A stretch of DNA of 64,000 nt from Mesorhizobium sangaii. GTDB taxonomy: Bacteria > Pseudomonadota > Alphaproteobacteria > Rhizobiales > Rhizobiaceae. The notes under the pieces were generated by a model, which was not told the origin of the DNA, ran no database searches, and saw only the letters and a list, made by a program, of their open reading frames with translations. Positions 15,850-23,378 of the stretch are shown here, in pieces. The stretch spans positions 248,001 to 312,000 of the forward strand of contig NZ_JACHEF010000005.1 of assembly GCF_014207355.1 (NCBI RefSeq), read 5' to 3'. The translations under genes were made by a program, and so were the position numbers. Within the stretch, counting starts at the first letter, position 1. Each line of letters starts with the position of its first letter.

Positions 15850-16017
15850 TTAATGCTTATCGCCGTTTGGATTTGGTACCGGCGCCTCTCGCACATCTCG
15901 CGGTGGCGGATCGACATGTTTAGGCTCTGGCGATGCTTCATCGTCGGGATGACGGACAGGTGTCTTCTTCGGGTCGGGCTGCTTCGGTGGCTGTGGCTCT
16001 TTGGCTTTATTAGGCAT
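15850..16017 (-). CDS. Proline-rich small hypothetical protein
   Basis: 55 aa from ATG 16017, chosen for the strong GTGAGGAGAAAACTG ribosome site. Composition is dominated by Pro, Lys, Asp and Glu (KEPQPPKQPDPKKTP..), so the chain is probably disordered. Similar short proline-rich proteins occur in many rhizobia with no known function. A GGAAC-N17-GGTT sequence at 16037-16062 on the same strand may be its stress promoter. Confidence 0.6.
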   Translation of the reverse strand: MPNKAKEPQPPKQPDPKKTPVRHPDDEASPEPKHVDPPPRDVREAPVPNPNGDKH

Positions 16018-16036
16018 CAGTTTTCTCCTCACCTGA

Positions 16037-16062
16037 AACCGGATCTCCGCTCTCTTTGTTCC
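16037..16062 (-). promoter_or_regulatory. Possible EcfG-type promoter (GGTT variant)
   Basis: Minus strand GGAAC (16062-16058), a 17-nt spacer, GGTT (16040-16037). It is one base off the CGTT consensus and stands 20 nt before the start of the proline-rich gene. Confidence 0.35.
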
Positions 16063-16079
16063 CGTATGCACATTAAAAA

Positions 16080-16103
16080 ACCCGCCACCGTGAGGCAGCG
16101 TGG
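16080..16103. repeat. Repeated terminator-like module, copy 1
   Basis: CCCGCCACCGTGAGGCAGCG preceded by six A residues. Read on the minus strand it is a hairpin arm followed by GGGTTTTTT. Further copies: 16885-16910 (opposite strand) and 17506-17530. Confidence 0.5.
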
Positions 16104-16217
16104 AACCGAACTTCGGCGTGATCGTCTGCACATAAAAAAGATCGGCTACGTGGCATGAAAGGCCGTTCGCCGACGTTAGTGTAGGATGAGGGTTCGCGCT
16201 CAGGAGGAAAATCCATC

Positions 16218-16520
16218 ATGCGCACCATGCTCGTACTTGCTCTGCTTGCCTTTGCCATGCCCGCCTACGCCGCCAATCATGCGGTCCAGATCAAGGGCAT
16301 GAAATTCAACCCGGCGAAAATCTCGGTCGCCGTTGGCGATACCATCACCTTCACCAATGCCGACCCGATGACGCACACCGCCACAGCGCTCGACGGCTCC
16401 TTCGACACCGGCCATCTCGCCACCGGCAAGAGCGCTAAGGTCAAGGTATCAGGTGCCGGCGCACATCCATTCCATTGTGCGATCCACAGCTCGATGAAGG
16501 GCACAGTCACGGCGAAATAA
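16218..16520 (+). CDS. Cupredoxin (plastocyanin/pseudoazurin-like)
   Basis: 100 aa with a signal peptide ending AYAA, then a blue-copper domain. Type-1 copper ligands are visible: His in PMTHTATA, and Cys, His, Met in FHCAIHSSMKG. Single-domain periplasmic cupredoxins carry electrons or handle copper. ATG 16218 follows AGGAGGAA. The next gene, also secreted, starts 35 nt downstream and may be co-transcribed. The redox partner cannot be named. Confidence 0.9.
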   Translation: MRTMLVLALLAFAMPAYAANHAVQIKGMKFNPAKISVAVGDTITFTNADPMTHTATALDGSFDTGHLATGKSAKVKVSGAGAHPFHCAIHSSMKGTVTAK

Positions 16521-16555
16521 CGGCGTCTCGCTAGTTAACTCAAGGGAGTCCAGAT

Positions 16556-16858
16556 ATGAAAACGCACTCGCTTATCATCGCTGCCACAGGCGCATCGCTC
16601 GTTGCTTTTGCCGGCATGGCCTTGGCCGGCAATGTCCACACAGTTACGGGCGCGACTGGTCAGCCCAACCAAACGATAGGCACTGATCAGACAGGAAGTG
16701 CCACCCCTGGCCACGCTAGCACCGCTCCAGGTTCAGCCTTCAATCCGGATGGAGTTGCGGACTCAAAATACGCAGGTACCCAGCCGCAGAACTCCAAGAA
16801 TCCTAAGAGCGTATCTCAGTACGACGTGGCTGGCTTCCAGCAGTCGCACAACCATTAG
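16556..16858 (+). CDS. Secreted Gln/Ser/Thr-rich hypothetical protein
   Basis: 100 aa. A signal peptide (ASLVAFAGMALAGN) precedes a low-complexity mature chain rich in Gly, Thr, Gln and Asn (TGATGQPNQTIGTDQTGSA) with SVSQYDVAGFQQSHNH at the end. It has no Cys. Similar secreted proteins are frequent in Rhizobiales and unassigned. A GGGAG ribosome site precedes the ATG. It lies 35 nt after the cupredoxin. Confidence 0.7.
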   Translation: MKTHSLIIAATGASLVAFAGMALAGNVHTVTGATGQPNQTIGTDQTGSATPGHASTAPGSAFNPDGVADSKYAGTQPQNSKNPKSVSQYDVAGFQQSHNH

Positions 16859-16884
16859 GTGAACGGCCTGGCCGCGAAAACGAC

Positions 16885-16910
16885 AGCCCGTTGCCTCACG
16901 GTGGCGGGCT
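16885..16910 (+). terminator. Terminator-like module, copy 2
   Basis: AGCCCG, a 14-nt loop, CGGGCT, then ATCCCTTT, placed 26 nt after the secreted protein gene. The sequence is the reverse orientation of the modules at 16080 and 17506. The rest of 16911-17128 holds only a near-palindrome at about 17058-17075 (GCTACCGA/TCGGTAGC) and no gene. Confidence 0.5.
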
Positions 16911-17128
16911 ATCCCTTTCCGCTTGGCTCGGCGAACCGCCGAACGGAATTGAGGACCGCGTCAACCACCGCCGCGACCGTAATCCTGTCCCGCCGTGTGT
17001 CGTATTATCGATGGGATAGCGCGACTTTTTTAACTTAAATCCCGCCTAACCCTGGTCGTGCTACCGAGTTCGGTAGCAAAATGGTAGCAGGATGTTCGCA
17101 GGACGTTCACCCGTTGATTTCCAAGGGT

Positions 17129-17152
17129 TTCCTGCGACTATCGGCAGGTCCG
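17129..17152 (+). promoter_or_regulatory. Leader hairpin, copy 2 (zinc-ribbon gene)
   Basis: CCTGC-GACTATCG-GCAGG identical to 15308-15331, about 40 nt before the start codon at 17191. Confidence 0.55.
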
Positions 17153-17190
17153 CGCGACATGGATGCGACATGGAGAGGGGCTTTGCCCGG

Positions 17191-17520
17191 ATGGTCGATC
17201 TAAGGGAAACGCTCAAAGCCGAGGCCGCTGAGTTAGCTGTCACGGAGGAACGGAAGGCCGGGAAACTACGGCGCAAACTTGCCGCCATCGATGAAACTAG
17301 GGCAAAACTGAAATCCGAACTCGATAACGCTGCCTCTGCGGCTGCCCGTGTCCATAGATACCAGCCCATTGACGAGACGCCACAATGCCCGAACTGTTGG
17401 ATATTGCGAGCAAAGCACGCGCCCATGGTCGGCCAAGGGAGCTGTGGCGAAAGCGATTTGTTCAAGTGCCGCGAATGTGGCCATGATGCTACCGGGACAA
17501 TGAAAAGCCCGCCACCGTGA
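17191..17520 (+). CDS. Coiled-coil zinc-ribbon protein
   Basis: About 109 aa from ATG 17191, which has GGAGAGGGG upstream; ATG 17170 is the alternative. The first 60 residues are a charged coiled coil (KLRRKLAAIDETRAKLKSEL), then a zinc ribbon with PQCPNCWILR and KCRECGHDA. The last codons run into the terminator module at 17506-17530. It is the same design and leader as the gene at 15361, but sequence similarity between the two is low. Confidence 0.65.
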   Translation: MVDLRETLKAEAAELAVTEERKAGKLRRKLAAIDETRAKLKSELDNAASAAARVHRYQPIDETPQCPNCWILRAKHAPMVGQGSCGESDLFKCRECGHDATGTMKSPPP

Positions 17521-17530
17521 GGTAGCGGGC
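17506..17530. terminator. Terminator-like module, copy 3
   Basis: GCCCGCCACC..TAGCGGGC hairpin preceded by AAAA on the plus strand, so a T-run terminator on the minus strand. It overlaps the end of the zinc-ribbon gene. From 17531 to 17816 I see no gene. Confidence 0.45.
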
Positions 17531-17816
17531 CAAACTTCCCAGCGTGAGAAGTTTCAGCCTTCGCGCGGACCAGCGTGTCGAATAAGCAATGAGAGAAGGC
17601 ACAGTTGAAGCCATCCGCCGCGCCCTCGAAGCTCGCGCCGCCGCTGACCGGTTAGTCAGGCATTTACCACCTTAGGTCCACGGACCATGGTCCAGCTTGC
17701 GACCGAGCGGCAACAGGCGCACCCTTCGAACGAACCCGACGACAAGGGCCTGTGATCGCAACTCTTTCGCGGCCAGGCCCTTTGTCGTATTAAGACCAAT
17801 GATTTGCCTGATGGCG

Positions 17817-18371
17817 ATGTCGTGGAGCATCGATTTGTTCGTTGATTACTATGAACTTCTGGAAATCAGTCCGAACGCCAACTCGGAAACGATAGAACGG
17901 ATTTTTCGTTATTTTGCCATGCGCTACCATCCCGACAACCGGGACACTGGCGACGAATCCCGTTTCAGTGAAATCATAGATGCCCACAATACGCTCAAAG
18001 ATCCGGTCAAGCGCGCGCAGTACGACATCGAGTATAGACAGCATTTGAACATTCGCCGCGAGTTGAGCGAGGAAGCCAGCAACGCCAAAGGCATAGAACG
18101 GGATGCCGTCATTCAGGCCAAAGTGCTCTCGTTGCTCTATGTCAAACGCCGACAAGACGTCAACAATCCCGGCATTGGCGATACAGAACTTGAACGCATG
18201 GCAGACTGCCCGCGTGAACATCTGGAGTTTCATCTTTGGTATCTAAAAGCCAAAGGCTGGATAGGAAGGATCGAAAACGGGACGTTCGCGATCACCGTGG
18301 AAGGCATCGACCGCACCCATACCGAACATCGTCGTGATCCCACAACCAGACTGCTGGATCATACAAGCTGA
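17817..18371 (+). CDS. J-domain protein with C-terminal winged-helix-like region
   Basis: 184 aa from ATG 17817 (ATG 17799 possible). Residues of about 8-75 are a complete J domain: DYYELLEISPNANSETI, the catalytic HPD in MRYHPDNRD, and the last helix (DAHNTLKDPVKRAQYDI). J domains stimulate Hsp70 ATPase. It lacks the Gly/Phe and zinc regions of DnaJ. The C-terminal part (ELERMADCPREHLEFHLWYL, KGWIGRIENGTFAIT) looks like a winged helix, suggesting a client- or DNA-specific co-chaperone. Confidence 0.85.
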   Translation: MSWSIDLFVDYYELLEISPNANSETIERIFRYFAMRYHPDNRDTGDESRFSEIIDAHNTLKDPVKRAQYDIEYRQHLNIRRELSEEASNAKGIERDAVIQAKVLSLLYVKRRQDVNNPGIGDTELERMADCPREHLEFHLWYLKAKGWIGRIENGTFAITVEGIDRTHTEHRRDPTTRLLDHTS

Positions 18372-18533
18372 AGCGGCAGCTCGCCGTGCTGTAGTTTCAC
18401 GCCACCGAAGTGCCTCGCGCATCCCTGGCACTTCTCCGCTCGCCAGGGTGGGCAATGCGGTTTGGTTTTTTTGCGACCGCGAAACCAAGGTCGCACTTCC
18501 GCGTTGACGCTCATCCAACATGGAGCTCGGCGA

Positions 18534-18830
18534 ATGGATTCGGCAACCGCGGCAGTGATGCTTTTGCTTTCGTGCAGCCCGGGGGGAGAAGCTTCCGTGT
18601 GCAAACCCATCGATACGGCGCCGACAATGTACACATCGCTTGACCAGTGCCAGGCTTCACTGGCGCGGAGGCTGGCAAGCTCCCCCAACGGCGAAATCGT
18701 CGGAAGGTGCAAGTCGATCGACCCCAACGTCACCGCATCGCTACCGGCGCAATACACGACCGTCGTGGTCAAGCGAGGAATTGGGCAAGGCACCGTGACC
18801 AGCTATGTCGTGCCACGCGAGGCGAAATGA
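18534..18830 (+). CDS. Secreted hypothetical protein with paired Cys
   Basis: 98 aa from ATG 18534 with GGAG about 8 nt ahead. A short hydrophobic leader (SATAAVMLLLSC) is followed by three Cys in the chain (SVCKPIDTA, LDQCQASLA, GRCKSIDPN). Probably exported; the leader is short, and a lipid-attached Cys at LLLSCSPGG is possible. The family is unassigned. Confidence 0.6.
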   Translation: MDSATAAVMLLLSCSPGGEASVCKPIDTAPTMYTSLDQCQASLARRLASSPNGEIVGRCKSIDPNVTASLPAQYTTVVVKRGIGQGTVTSYVVPREAK

Positions 18831-19103
18831 AAAGCGCCGGAAGCCCGTGGGCAGCCTGGCCGCGATGAAGGCAATCCTTCAAAGGCAAAACTTGGCAAGG
18901 GCATCATCGATGATAACGCAACTCGCCGGGGCAGCCCCAACGCCCTCCCCAGCGAGCCAGTTGCTCCGCGTAAGATGAGAATCCGAGCAACTGCTGCCCT
19001 GTACGAACCCGGGCTCCAATAAGTTTCACCTCCAGCCATCCTGAAACCATTTTGTCGAGGCTGCGTTGACGACAGGGGGCCTGTCAGACCCAGGAGATAT
19101 CCC

Positions 19104-19309
19104 ATGACCGTCAACTGCCGCATCTCGATCGACAACCGGCCGGAAGCCACCGATGCCGTTTTCCAGGCGGTTCCCCGGATCGGCGAAAGCGTTTCGCTGT
19201 CGATCAACGGAAGTGCGCAGGACCTGCGGTATCGCGTGTCGTGCATGTGACCAATGGCTCGCTGGAAGGTGCAGCGATCGTCGTCGAGGTGACGACCAAC
19301 ATCCTGTAG
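19104..19309 (+). pseudogene. Small conserved protein, frameshifted
   Basis: ATG 19104 has AGGAGAT at correct spacing. It reads MTVNCRISIDNRPEATDAVF..DLRYR and meets a stop after RVSCM. Moving the frame across GTGTC (19236-19240) gives VHVTNGSLEGAAIVVEVTTN and a stop at 19309. A two-base gain in GTGTC, or one-base loss, explains both halves. The restored protein would be 67 aa. The break may be real or a sequencing error. Confidence 0.6.
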
Positions 19310-19388
19310 GGGTCGCGAGCAGTCGGATCCCGCCCTTTTAGCCGGCACCCGCTGCCGGTTGCGACTGGCTGATCAGCGCGGTTGCGAC

Positions 19389-19628
19389 CTATTCCTTGTC
19401 GCCCTCGGCGATCCCGTTGCCGTTGGTGGGCAGGATTCCGAAATCCTGCGACTTCACCCCCTGCTCCGCGGTCAGGAACCCGTCCGAGGCCAGACCGCGC
19501 CGCAGCAGTTCCCTGACCGCGGCCGAGCGGCTCGGCATACGCCTGTCATATCGCCAGTTTTCCAGCGCTGCCAGTTCATCGGTCGTCAGCATGATCTGCA
19601 GTCGTTCGGGGCGTTCCAATTCAGCCAT
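19389..19628 (-). CDS. Ribbon-helix-helix (CopG-like) protein
   Basis: 79 aa from ATG 19628, GAGGACG upstream. The core ERLQIMLTTDELAALENW then MPSRSAAVRELLRRGL is the ribbon-helix-helix pattern used by Arc/MetJ/CopG repressors, where the first strand contacts DNA. Such proteins are often antitoxins, but no toxin gene is adjacent. The C-terminal 25 residues are extra. Confidence 0.75.
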   Translation of the reverse strand: MAELERPERLQIMLTTDELAALENWRYDRRMPSRSAAVRELLRRGLASDGFLTAEQGVKSQDFGILPTNGNGIAEGDKE

Positions 19629-19898
19629 GGCGCGTCCTCGCTCAGGACTAAGAATACGTTGAGTTAGTATCTGTCTCACTCGGCTTATAATTAGGATAGA
19701 CCCCATAATGCGTCAAGAACCTGCGATAGGTGAACGGCCCATCCCACACATGATGAGCATCGAACGCTGGACGCGCATCTGTGTAACTATTCTAACTAGC
19801 TGATTTGATTGAATATTTTATCGATTTTACTTGCCATGAGTTCACGCCCGGCGCATAGTGCAACCTGAACAGAAAACCGATCCCTTTGGGAGGATTCG

Positions 19899-20210
19899 AT
19901 GCGGTATGATTACTCGGCGCGCCTGCGCGATGATGTCAATTCGGCGGTCCAGACGGCCTTCGGGACGGCGGGCATCGTCAACATCTCGATGGTTGCGGAG
20001 CAAGTCAGGGTCAACAATCTGGCCGAGAATGTCGCCCTCGAGGACATTGAACACCTGGTCATGCAGGCGGCACAACTCATTGGCGCGGCAATCGAATTCG
20101 ACGGGTTGAGCAACGGCTTGGCGCTGGTTGGTGATGACCTTGCCAGTGATGATGAAGAGCCCTCGATCACGCCACTCCTCGGTCTACCTCACCGAGTTTC
20201 GGTCCAATAA
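19899..20210 (+). CDS. Hypothetical protein
   Basis: 103 aa, GGGAGGA ribosome site. N-terminal part YDYSARLRDDVNSAVQTAFG then IVNISMVAEQVRVNNLAENV and EDIEHLVMQAAQLI looks helical. No membrane or signal segment. The family is not recognised; it may be DNA- or protein-binding. Confidence 0.6.
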   Translation: MRYDYSARLRDDVNSAVQTAFGTAGIVNISMVAEQVRVNNLAENVALEDIEHLVMQAAQLIGAAIEFDGLSNGLALVGDDLASDDEEPSITPLLGLPHRVSVQ

Positions 20211-20382
20211 ACCGAGTAATGGCAGGCTGACTGTGAGCCGCTGTTGCCTACAGGACTCTGCCGCACTGGCTCCACAAGCTTGCAGCCGTGCACCTGACGG
20301 CGCATTTCGGTCGAAACGGCTGCGCCATTAACCAGGCTGCCATCAGCATGGACCCCAAAGCAAGTGTTGAACGTTTCCCATT

Positions 20383-20610
20383 ATGGAAAATCACCAACAC
20401 CGATTTTACTGTCACATCGAGACAGACGGAACCTGGGCGGTTTGGGATCGCGCTACCAATGCGCCGGCGAGCTTGGGAGGGCGGGACCTGATTGGTTGCA
20501 CATCCCAGCGGGCCAATGCCGCGGAAGGCGTGCTGACGCGGATCTATGACAACGGATTGGATGCAGTAGCTGCTCGCATAACAGGGATAACGCATTCTCG
20601 TCAGGGATAG
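20383..20610 (+). CDS. Hypothetical protein
   Basis: 75 aa. The start (MENHQHRFYCHIETDGTWAV) and the middle (DLIGCTSQRANAAEGVLTRI) resemble a small beta-rich domain of unknown family. No ribosome site of normal strength is visible, so the start is uncertain. The frame is supported by codon composition rather than homology. Confidence 0.45.
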   Translation: MENHQHRFYCHIETDGTWAVWDRATNAPASLGGRDLIGCTSQRANAAEGVLTRIYDNGLDAVAARITGITHSRQG

Positions 20611-20668
20611 CGCAGTCTCGACCCGACCAGCCTAGCCACCCGCCAGGCGCACGCCCAGGGATCCTGGC

Positions 20669-20926
20669 TCAATAAATCTGCACGCCAAGCCGCTCATTGC
20701 GTCTCCACCGCACCACGGCACGATAGCTGGCATCATCCGCGGGCACGTGAAGGACGAAACGGTCGGGGATTGTTACGCCTGGGTCCACCCGCAACTCCGC
20801 GCCGTGAACATGCTGATTTCTGACGGAGCAACTGATCTTGGCATCGTCCGTGATGATGATCGCATCCTTCAGAACAATCCCCCGTGCATGAGAGCGTCGT
20901 TCTACTGGCGGATCCGTGGGGCTCAT
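20669..20926 (-). CDS. PilZ-domain protein
   Basis: 85 aa. The N-terminal RRSHARGI provides the Arg-rich part of a PilZ c-di-GMP site, and the chain has the PilZ strands (SVRNQHVHGAELRVDPG..IPDRFVLHV..YRAVVRWRRNERLGVQI). The usual D/N-x-S-x-x-G motif is altered to NQHVHG, so c-di-GMP binding is uncertain. ATG 20926 follows AGGAGGAA. Single-domain PilZ proteins are common in rhizobia; two GGDEF-EAL proteins in this window could supply the ligand. Confidence 0.75.
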   Translation of the reverse strand: MSPTDPPVERRSHARGIVLKDAIIITDDAKISCSVRNQHVHGAELRVDPGVTIPDRFVLHVPADDASYRAVVRWRRNERLGVQIY

Positions 20927-20993
20927 CGTTCATTCCTCCTGAAAGCCTGCAAGGCGGCGTGCCGCAAATCTTCCTGTCACGGCAAGGGGGGAT

Positions 20994-21335
20994 TCATGCC
21001 GGCCCAATTGTTCGGGCCGCCTCTTCTTCGAGTTTCGCAAGCTTTTCCCTGATCTCCTCCGGTTCGGCATGCTCCAACCCGACAACGTCGTTTCGGGTTT
21101 CGTCAAGGGCAATGATGATCTCATTGAGTTTGGCGTGGATGGCGGCGGTGTCGCGATAGCCCTGTATCAGCACAACACCGGTGATCACGATGGCCGCGAC
21201 CGAGAGGGCATAGGTAACCACATTTGTCAGGCCGAAAGGCACGAGCGCAGTGCAAAGCACCATGGCCACGATCATCGCATAGAAGCCCGGGGGCCGGGAC
21301 AGAAAGTCGGCCGCGACGAAGAGGAAGCGGTTCAT
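20994..21335 (-). CDS. Low-affinity iron permease-like membrane protein
   Basis: 113 aa with two membrane helices (FYAMIVAMVLCTALVPFG, VVTYALSVAAIVITGVVLIQ) followed by YRDTAAIHAKLNEIIIALDE, the diagnostic block of the Iron_permease family, and an acidic coiled tail. Members are called low-affinity iron permeases, but bacterial ones are untested. It stands alone between the PilZ protein and a 36-aa membrane peptide. Confidence 0.8.
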   Translation of the reverse strand: MNRFLFVAADFLSRPPGFYAMIVAMVLCTALVPFGLTNVVTYALSVAAIVITGVVLIQGYRDTAAIHAKLNEIIIALDETRNDVVGLEHAEPEEIREKLAKLEEEAARTIGPA

Positions 21336-21407
21336 TCTAGCCGTCCTCGTTGCCGATCTGCCAAGCCTCGAGAACGCATCGGCAGCCTGCCATCCAGCTA
21401 TCGTCCA

Positions 21408-21518
21408 TCATAAGCCGGCCAAGGCGAAGACAGCGATCAGCGCGGTGACCGCCACGCAGAGAGGCACTGCCAGAAGCATGCCCGCCTCCAGAAACCGGGT
21501 GTCTTTGTCTCTGAACAT
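21408..21518 (-). CDS. 36-aa single-pass membrane peptide
   Basis: From ATG 21518 with GAGGAAA at 5-8 nt. The start MFRDKDTRFLEAGMLLAVPL is followed by one hydrophobic helix to the C-terminus (CVAVTALIAVFALAGL). Orientation and role are unknown. It is one of three very short membrane proteins in this region (also 23082-23174 and 22701-22940). Confidence 0.55.
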   Translation of the reverse strand: MFRDKDTRFLEAGMLLAVPLCVAVTALIAVFALAGL

Positions 21519-21692
21519 TAGAGTTTCCTCATATGAGTGCAACGGAGAAATCTCCGAATGCCGTTTGAGTTCCATTTGCTGGCTAGGCGTCGGGACGACT
21601 GGTTGCGAGATGCATGGATCGTATGCCGCGGGCGAAACAGGGCACGAAAAAATGGTCGACACGGCAATCCAGATCAAACCGTATGAAGAAGC

Positions 21693-21724
21693 GCCCGCCT
21701 CCGGGAATAGGCCGGGAGGCGGGC
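21693..21724 (-). terminator. Hairpin terminator of the DUF1236 gene
   Basis: GCCCGCCTCC/GGAGGCGGGC stem with a 12-nt loop, 18 nt after the stop at 21742, followed on the minus strand by GCTTCTTC. Confidence 0.55.
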
Positions 21725-21741
21725 TGGTCTGCCAGGCAGAT

Positions 21742-22050
21742 TTATTCGATGATCTGCACGACCTTGCGTGTATCCGGGTCCACGAGAACTGCGTGATCTC
21801 CGACAACCGTATACTTGTACTTGACGTCGGGCACTTCGATTGCGTGAAGTTCGACCGTGTCCGGAAGCGCGGTGCCGACGTTGAGTTCGACACCAAGCAG
21901 GCTGACCGATGCGAGCTTCTGCTTGTGGATGTATTCGCGAACCACCGTCTGCTGTTCCGGCTTGAGAATCACGACGTCTTGCGCGAAGGAAGCACCAATT
22001 CCAGCAACGAGCGCGAGGCCTGCGACTGCACTGACAATATACTTTTTCAT
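21742..22050 (-). CDS. DUF1236 periplasmic protein
   Basis: 102 aa. Signal peptide (VAGLALVAGIGASFAQ), then the DUF1236 pattern: ILKPEQQTVVREYIHKQK, VELNVGTALPDTVELHAI and YTVVGDHAVLVDPDTRKVVQII. These proteins are short, exported and widespread in Rhizobiales; the fold is related to small periplasmic stress proteins but no function is proven. A GGAAC-N16-GGTT sequence lies at 22107-22131, placing it among possible stress genes. Confidence 0.8.
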   Translation of the reverse strand: MKKYIVSAVAGLALVAGIGASFAQDVVILKPEQQTVVREYIHKQKLASVSLLGVELNVGTALPDTVELHAIEVPDVKYKYTVVGDHAVLVDPDTRKVVQIIE

Positions 22051-22106
22051 GAAAAATCTTTCTCTGTTATGCCACTTGGCATTTGCGTTTTAGACTGACG
22101 AAAAAT

Positions 22107-22131
22107 AACCTTGTTTCCTATATATCGTTCC
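22107..22131 (-). promoter_or_regulatory. Possible EcfG-type promoter (GGTT variant)
   Basis: Minus strand GGAAC (22131-22127), a 16-nt spacer, GGTT (22110-22107), 57 nt before the DUF1236 start. Confidence 0.4.
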
Positions 22132-22158
22132 ATTACCTGCATTATTACTTTTGGCTTA

Positions 22159-22431
22159 TCAGCCGCCATTGGCAGGTGCTGCCGGAGCAGGCGCGGCTGG
22201 CGCAGGTGCGGCCGGCTTTGCCGGGGCAGACGCGGCCGGGGCTTCAACCTTGGGCGCTTCAACCTTGGGTGCTTCAACCTTGACGTTGATGTCCTGTCCG
22301 CCGCCGCCATGGATGTTGATGACGCCGCTGAACAGCAGCAGCCCGACGATTGCGATGATTGCGAGAACGATTGCGACGGCTGTGCCGCCGCCACTTCCGC
22401 CTGCGTTAACAACGGTTGGACCGTCAGCCAT
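22159..22431 (-). CDS. Single-pass membrane protein with VEAPK/AAPAP tail
   Basis: 90 aa from ATG 22431, GAGGAGAAG upstream. One membrane helix (AVAIVLAIIAIVGLLLFSGV) is followed by a tail of VEAPK repeats and Ala/Pro repeats. On the DNA the tail is a tandem repeat with 12-nt periodicity. The layout is an anchored disordered rod, probably in the periplasm. An exact EcfG promoter motif lies upstream. It resembles hypothetical proteins seen in other Mesorhizobium-type genomes. Confidence 0.7.
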   Translation of the reverse strand: MADGPTVVNAGGSGGGTAVAIVLAIIAIVGLLLFSGVINIHGGGGQDINVKVEAPKVEAPKVEAPAASAPAKPAAPAPAAPAPAAPANGG

Positions 22432-22463
22432 GATTTCTTCTCCTCTGATTATCACAGGTCAGC

Positions 22464-22488
22464 AACGAGCCCCGCGGCATTGCGTTCC
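22464..22488 (-). promoter_or_regulatory. EcfG-type (general stress) promoter
   Basis: Minus strand GGAAC (22488-22484), a 16-nt spacer, CGTT (22467-22464): exact consensus. A start near 22457 gives a 26-nt leader before the gene at 22431. Confidence 0.7.
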
Positions 22489-22700
22489 GAGGGTGAGGCT
22501 AAGGTCCTGGGGTGGTACGACTGAAGTCTTGGCGGGCAACCTATCCCTGGCCGATACGTTAGAACCGCGCGACAACCGTGCGCCGAGCAGGAGCCCTTCC
22601 GTCGGCGACCAACCGAAGTGTCCACCATTCCCCCACAGCGGGGCACTACATTAAGCGTCCCCGCGGCGGCGGCGTGGCGTTTCTTACAGCGAGGCAAACC

Positions 22701-22940
22701 GTGACCAGTATCCAGAGACCGAGCGTGCATCATGACGAGAACCGACCCGCAAATGACAACAATGCTCGCGTCCCGGAGGTGCTTTCCGTCCTTGATCTCA
22801 TCCCTTCTCCCGACGACAACGAAATTGCTGAAATTGTCAGGCGCACAGAGCGCCTGGCCATGGTGTTGGTCATCGGAATGGCGATTTGCCTGGTCGTTGC
22901 ACCGGCGGTCTATCTCACCCTGACCTACTCCTCATACTGA
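22701..22940 (+). CDS. Single-pass membrane protein
   Basis: 79 aa from a GTG at 22701, with GAGG 8 nt ahead. A polar N-terminal half (HHDENRPANDNNARVPEVLS) leads to a charged helix and one membrane helix (LAMVLVIGMAICLVVAPAVY) near the C-terminus, a tail-anchored layout. Function unknown. Confidence 0.55.
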   Translation: MTSIQRPSVHHDENRPANDNNARVPEVLSVLDLIPSPDDNEIAEIVRRTERLAMVLVIGMAICLVVAPAVYLTLTYSSY

Positions 22941-22980
22941 GACTTGAGGTCTTTGCGACTTGAGGTCTTGCCGGGACTCG

Positions 22981-23018
22981 AGGGTTCGCTCGCCGCACAG
23001 GAGCGGCGAGCGAACCCT
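22981..23018. terminator. Perfect 16-bp hairpin
   Basis: AGGGTTCGCTCGCCGC, a 6-nt loop, then its exact complement GCGGCGAGCGAACCCT. It lies between the converging genes ending at 22940 and 23082 and could terminate both, though a T run is missing. Confidence 0.6.
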
Positions 23019-23081
23019 ATCAGCGCAGGAAGGGACATAGCTGCGCCGATCAGCAAAAGGTCGAGGTCAATCTTGGGAGCG

Positions 23082-23174
23082 TCAGCCGAAGGTAATCCCA
23101 ATCACCAGAAAGGTGATGGCCACCGCGAAGATCGGCGCGAGCAACCAGCGCGCCTGGCCAACACTCCTATCCAT
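23082..23174 (-). CDS. 30-aa membrane peptide
   Basis: 30 aa from ATG 23174 behind a strong GGAGGAAT site. A basic start (MDRSVGQARW) is followed by one hydrophobic helix (LLAPIFAVAITFLVIGITFG). An exact EcfG promoter is at 23203-23227. Size, strong ribosome site and promoter together support a real stress-induced small membrane protein. Confidence 0.6.
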   Translation of the reverse strand: MDRSVGQARWLLAPIFAVAITFLVIGITFG

Positions 23175-23202
23175 AGATTCCTCCAGCAAATCTGCAGCGG
23201 AC

Positions 23203-23227
23203 AACGACCGTGAGGGCCGGCTGTTCC
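23203..23227 (-). promoter_or_regulatory. EcfG-type (general stress) promoter
   Basis: Minus strand GGAAC (23227-23223), a 16-nt spacer, CGTT (23206-23203): exact consensus, 28 nt before the ATG of the 30-aa membrane peptide. Confidence 0.7.
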
Positions 23228-23378
23228 CGGCGGCGCCGGTGGCAAGACCATTGCGTCTTGCGATCGGACTTAGGTCGCATGCGCCGCGCGACCGAAGCCC
23301 GGCCCGGGACGGTTTCCTGCGGGCGGAACAAGTCGTGCCTTCGGAAATTATCCCGTCGCCCAACAGGAGGAGGACGTT

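Noticed and set aside
21614..21796. Short basic open frame on the plus strand (60 codons)
   Set aside because: Its start resembles small basic rhizobial proteins, but it runs through a terminator hairpin and into the antisense of the DUF1236 gene.
22198..22290. Regular repeats resembling a CRISPR array
   Set aside because: They encode the VEAPK and Ala/Pro repeats of a membrane protein in frame; spacing is far too short for CRISPR spacers.
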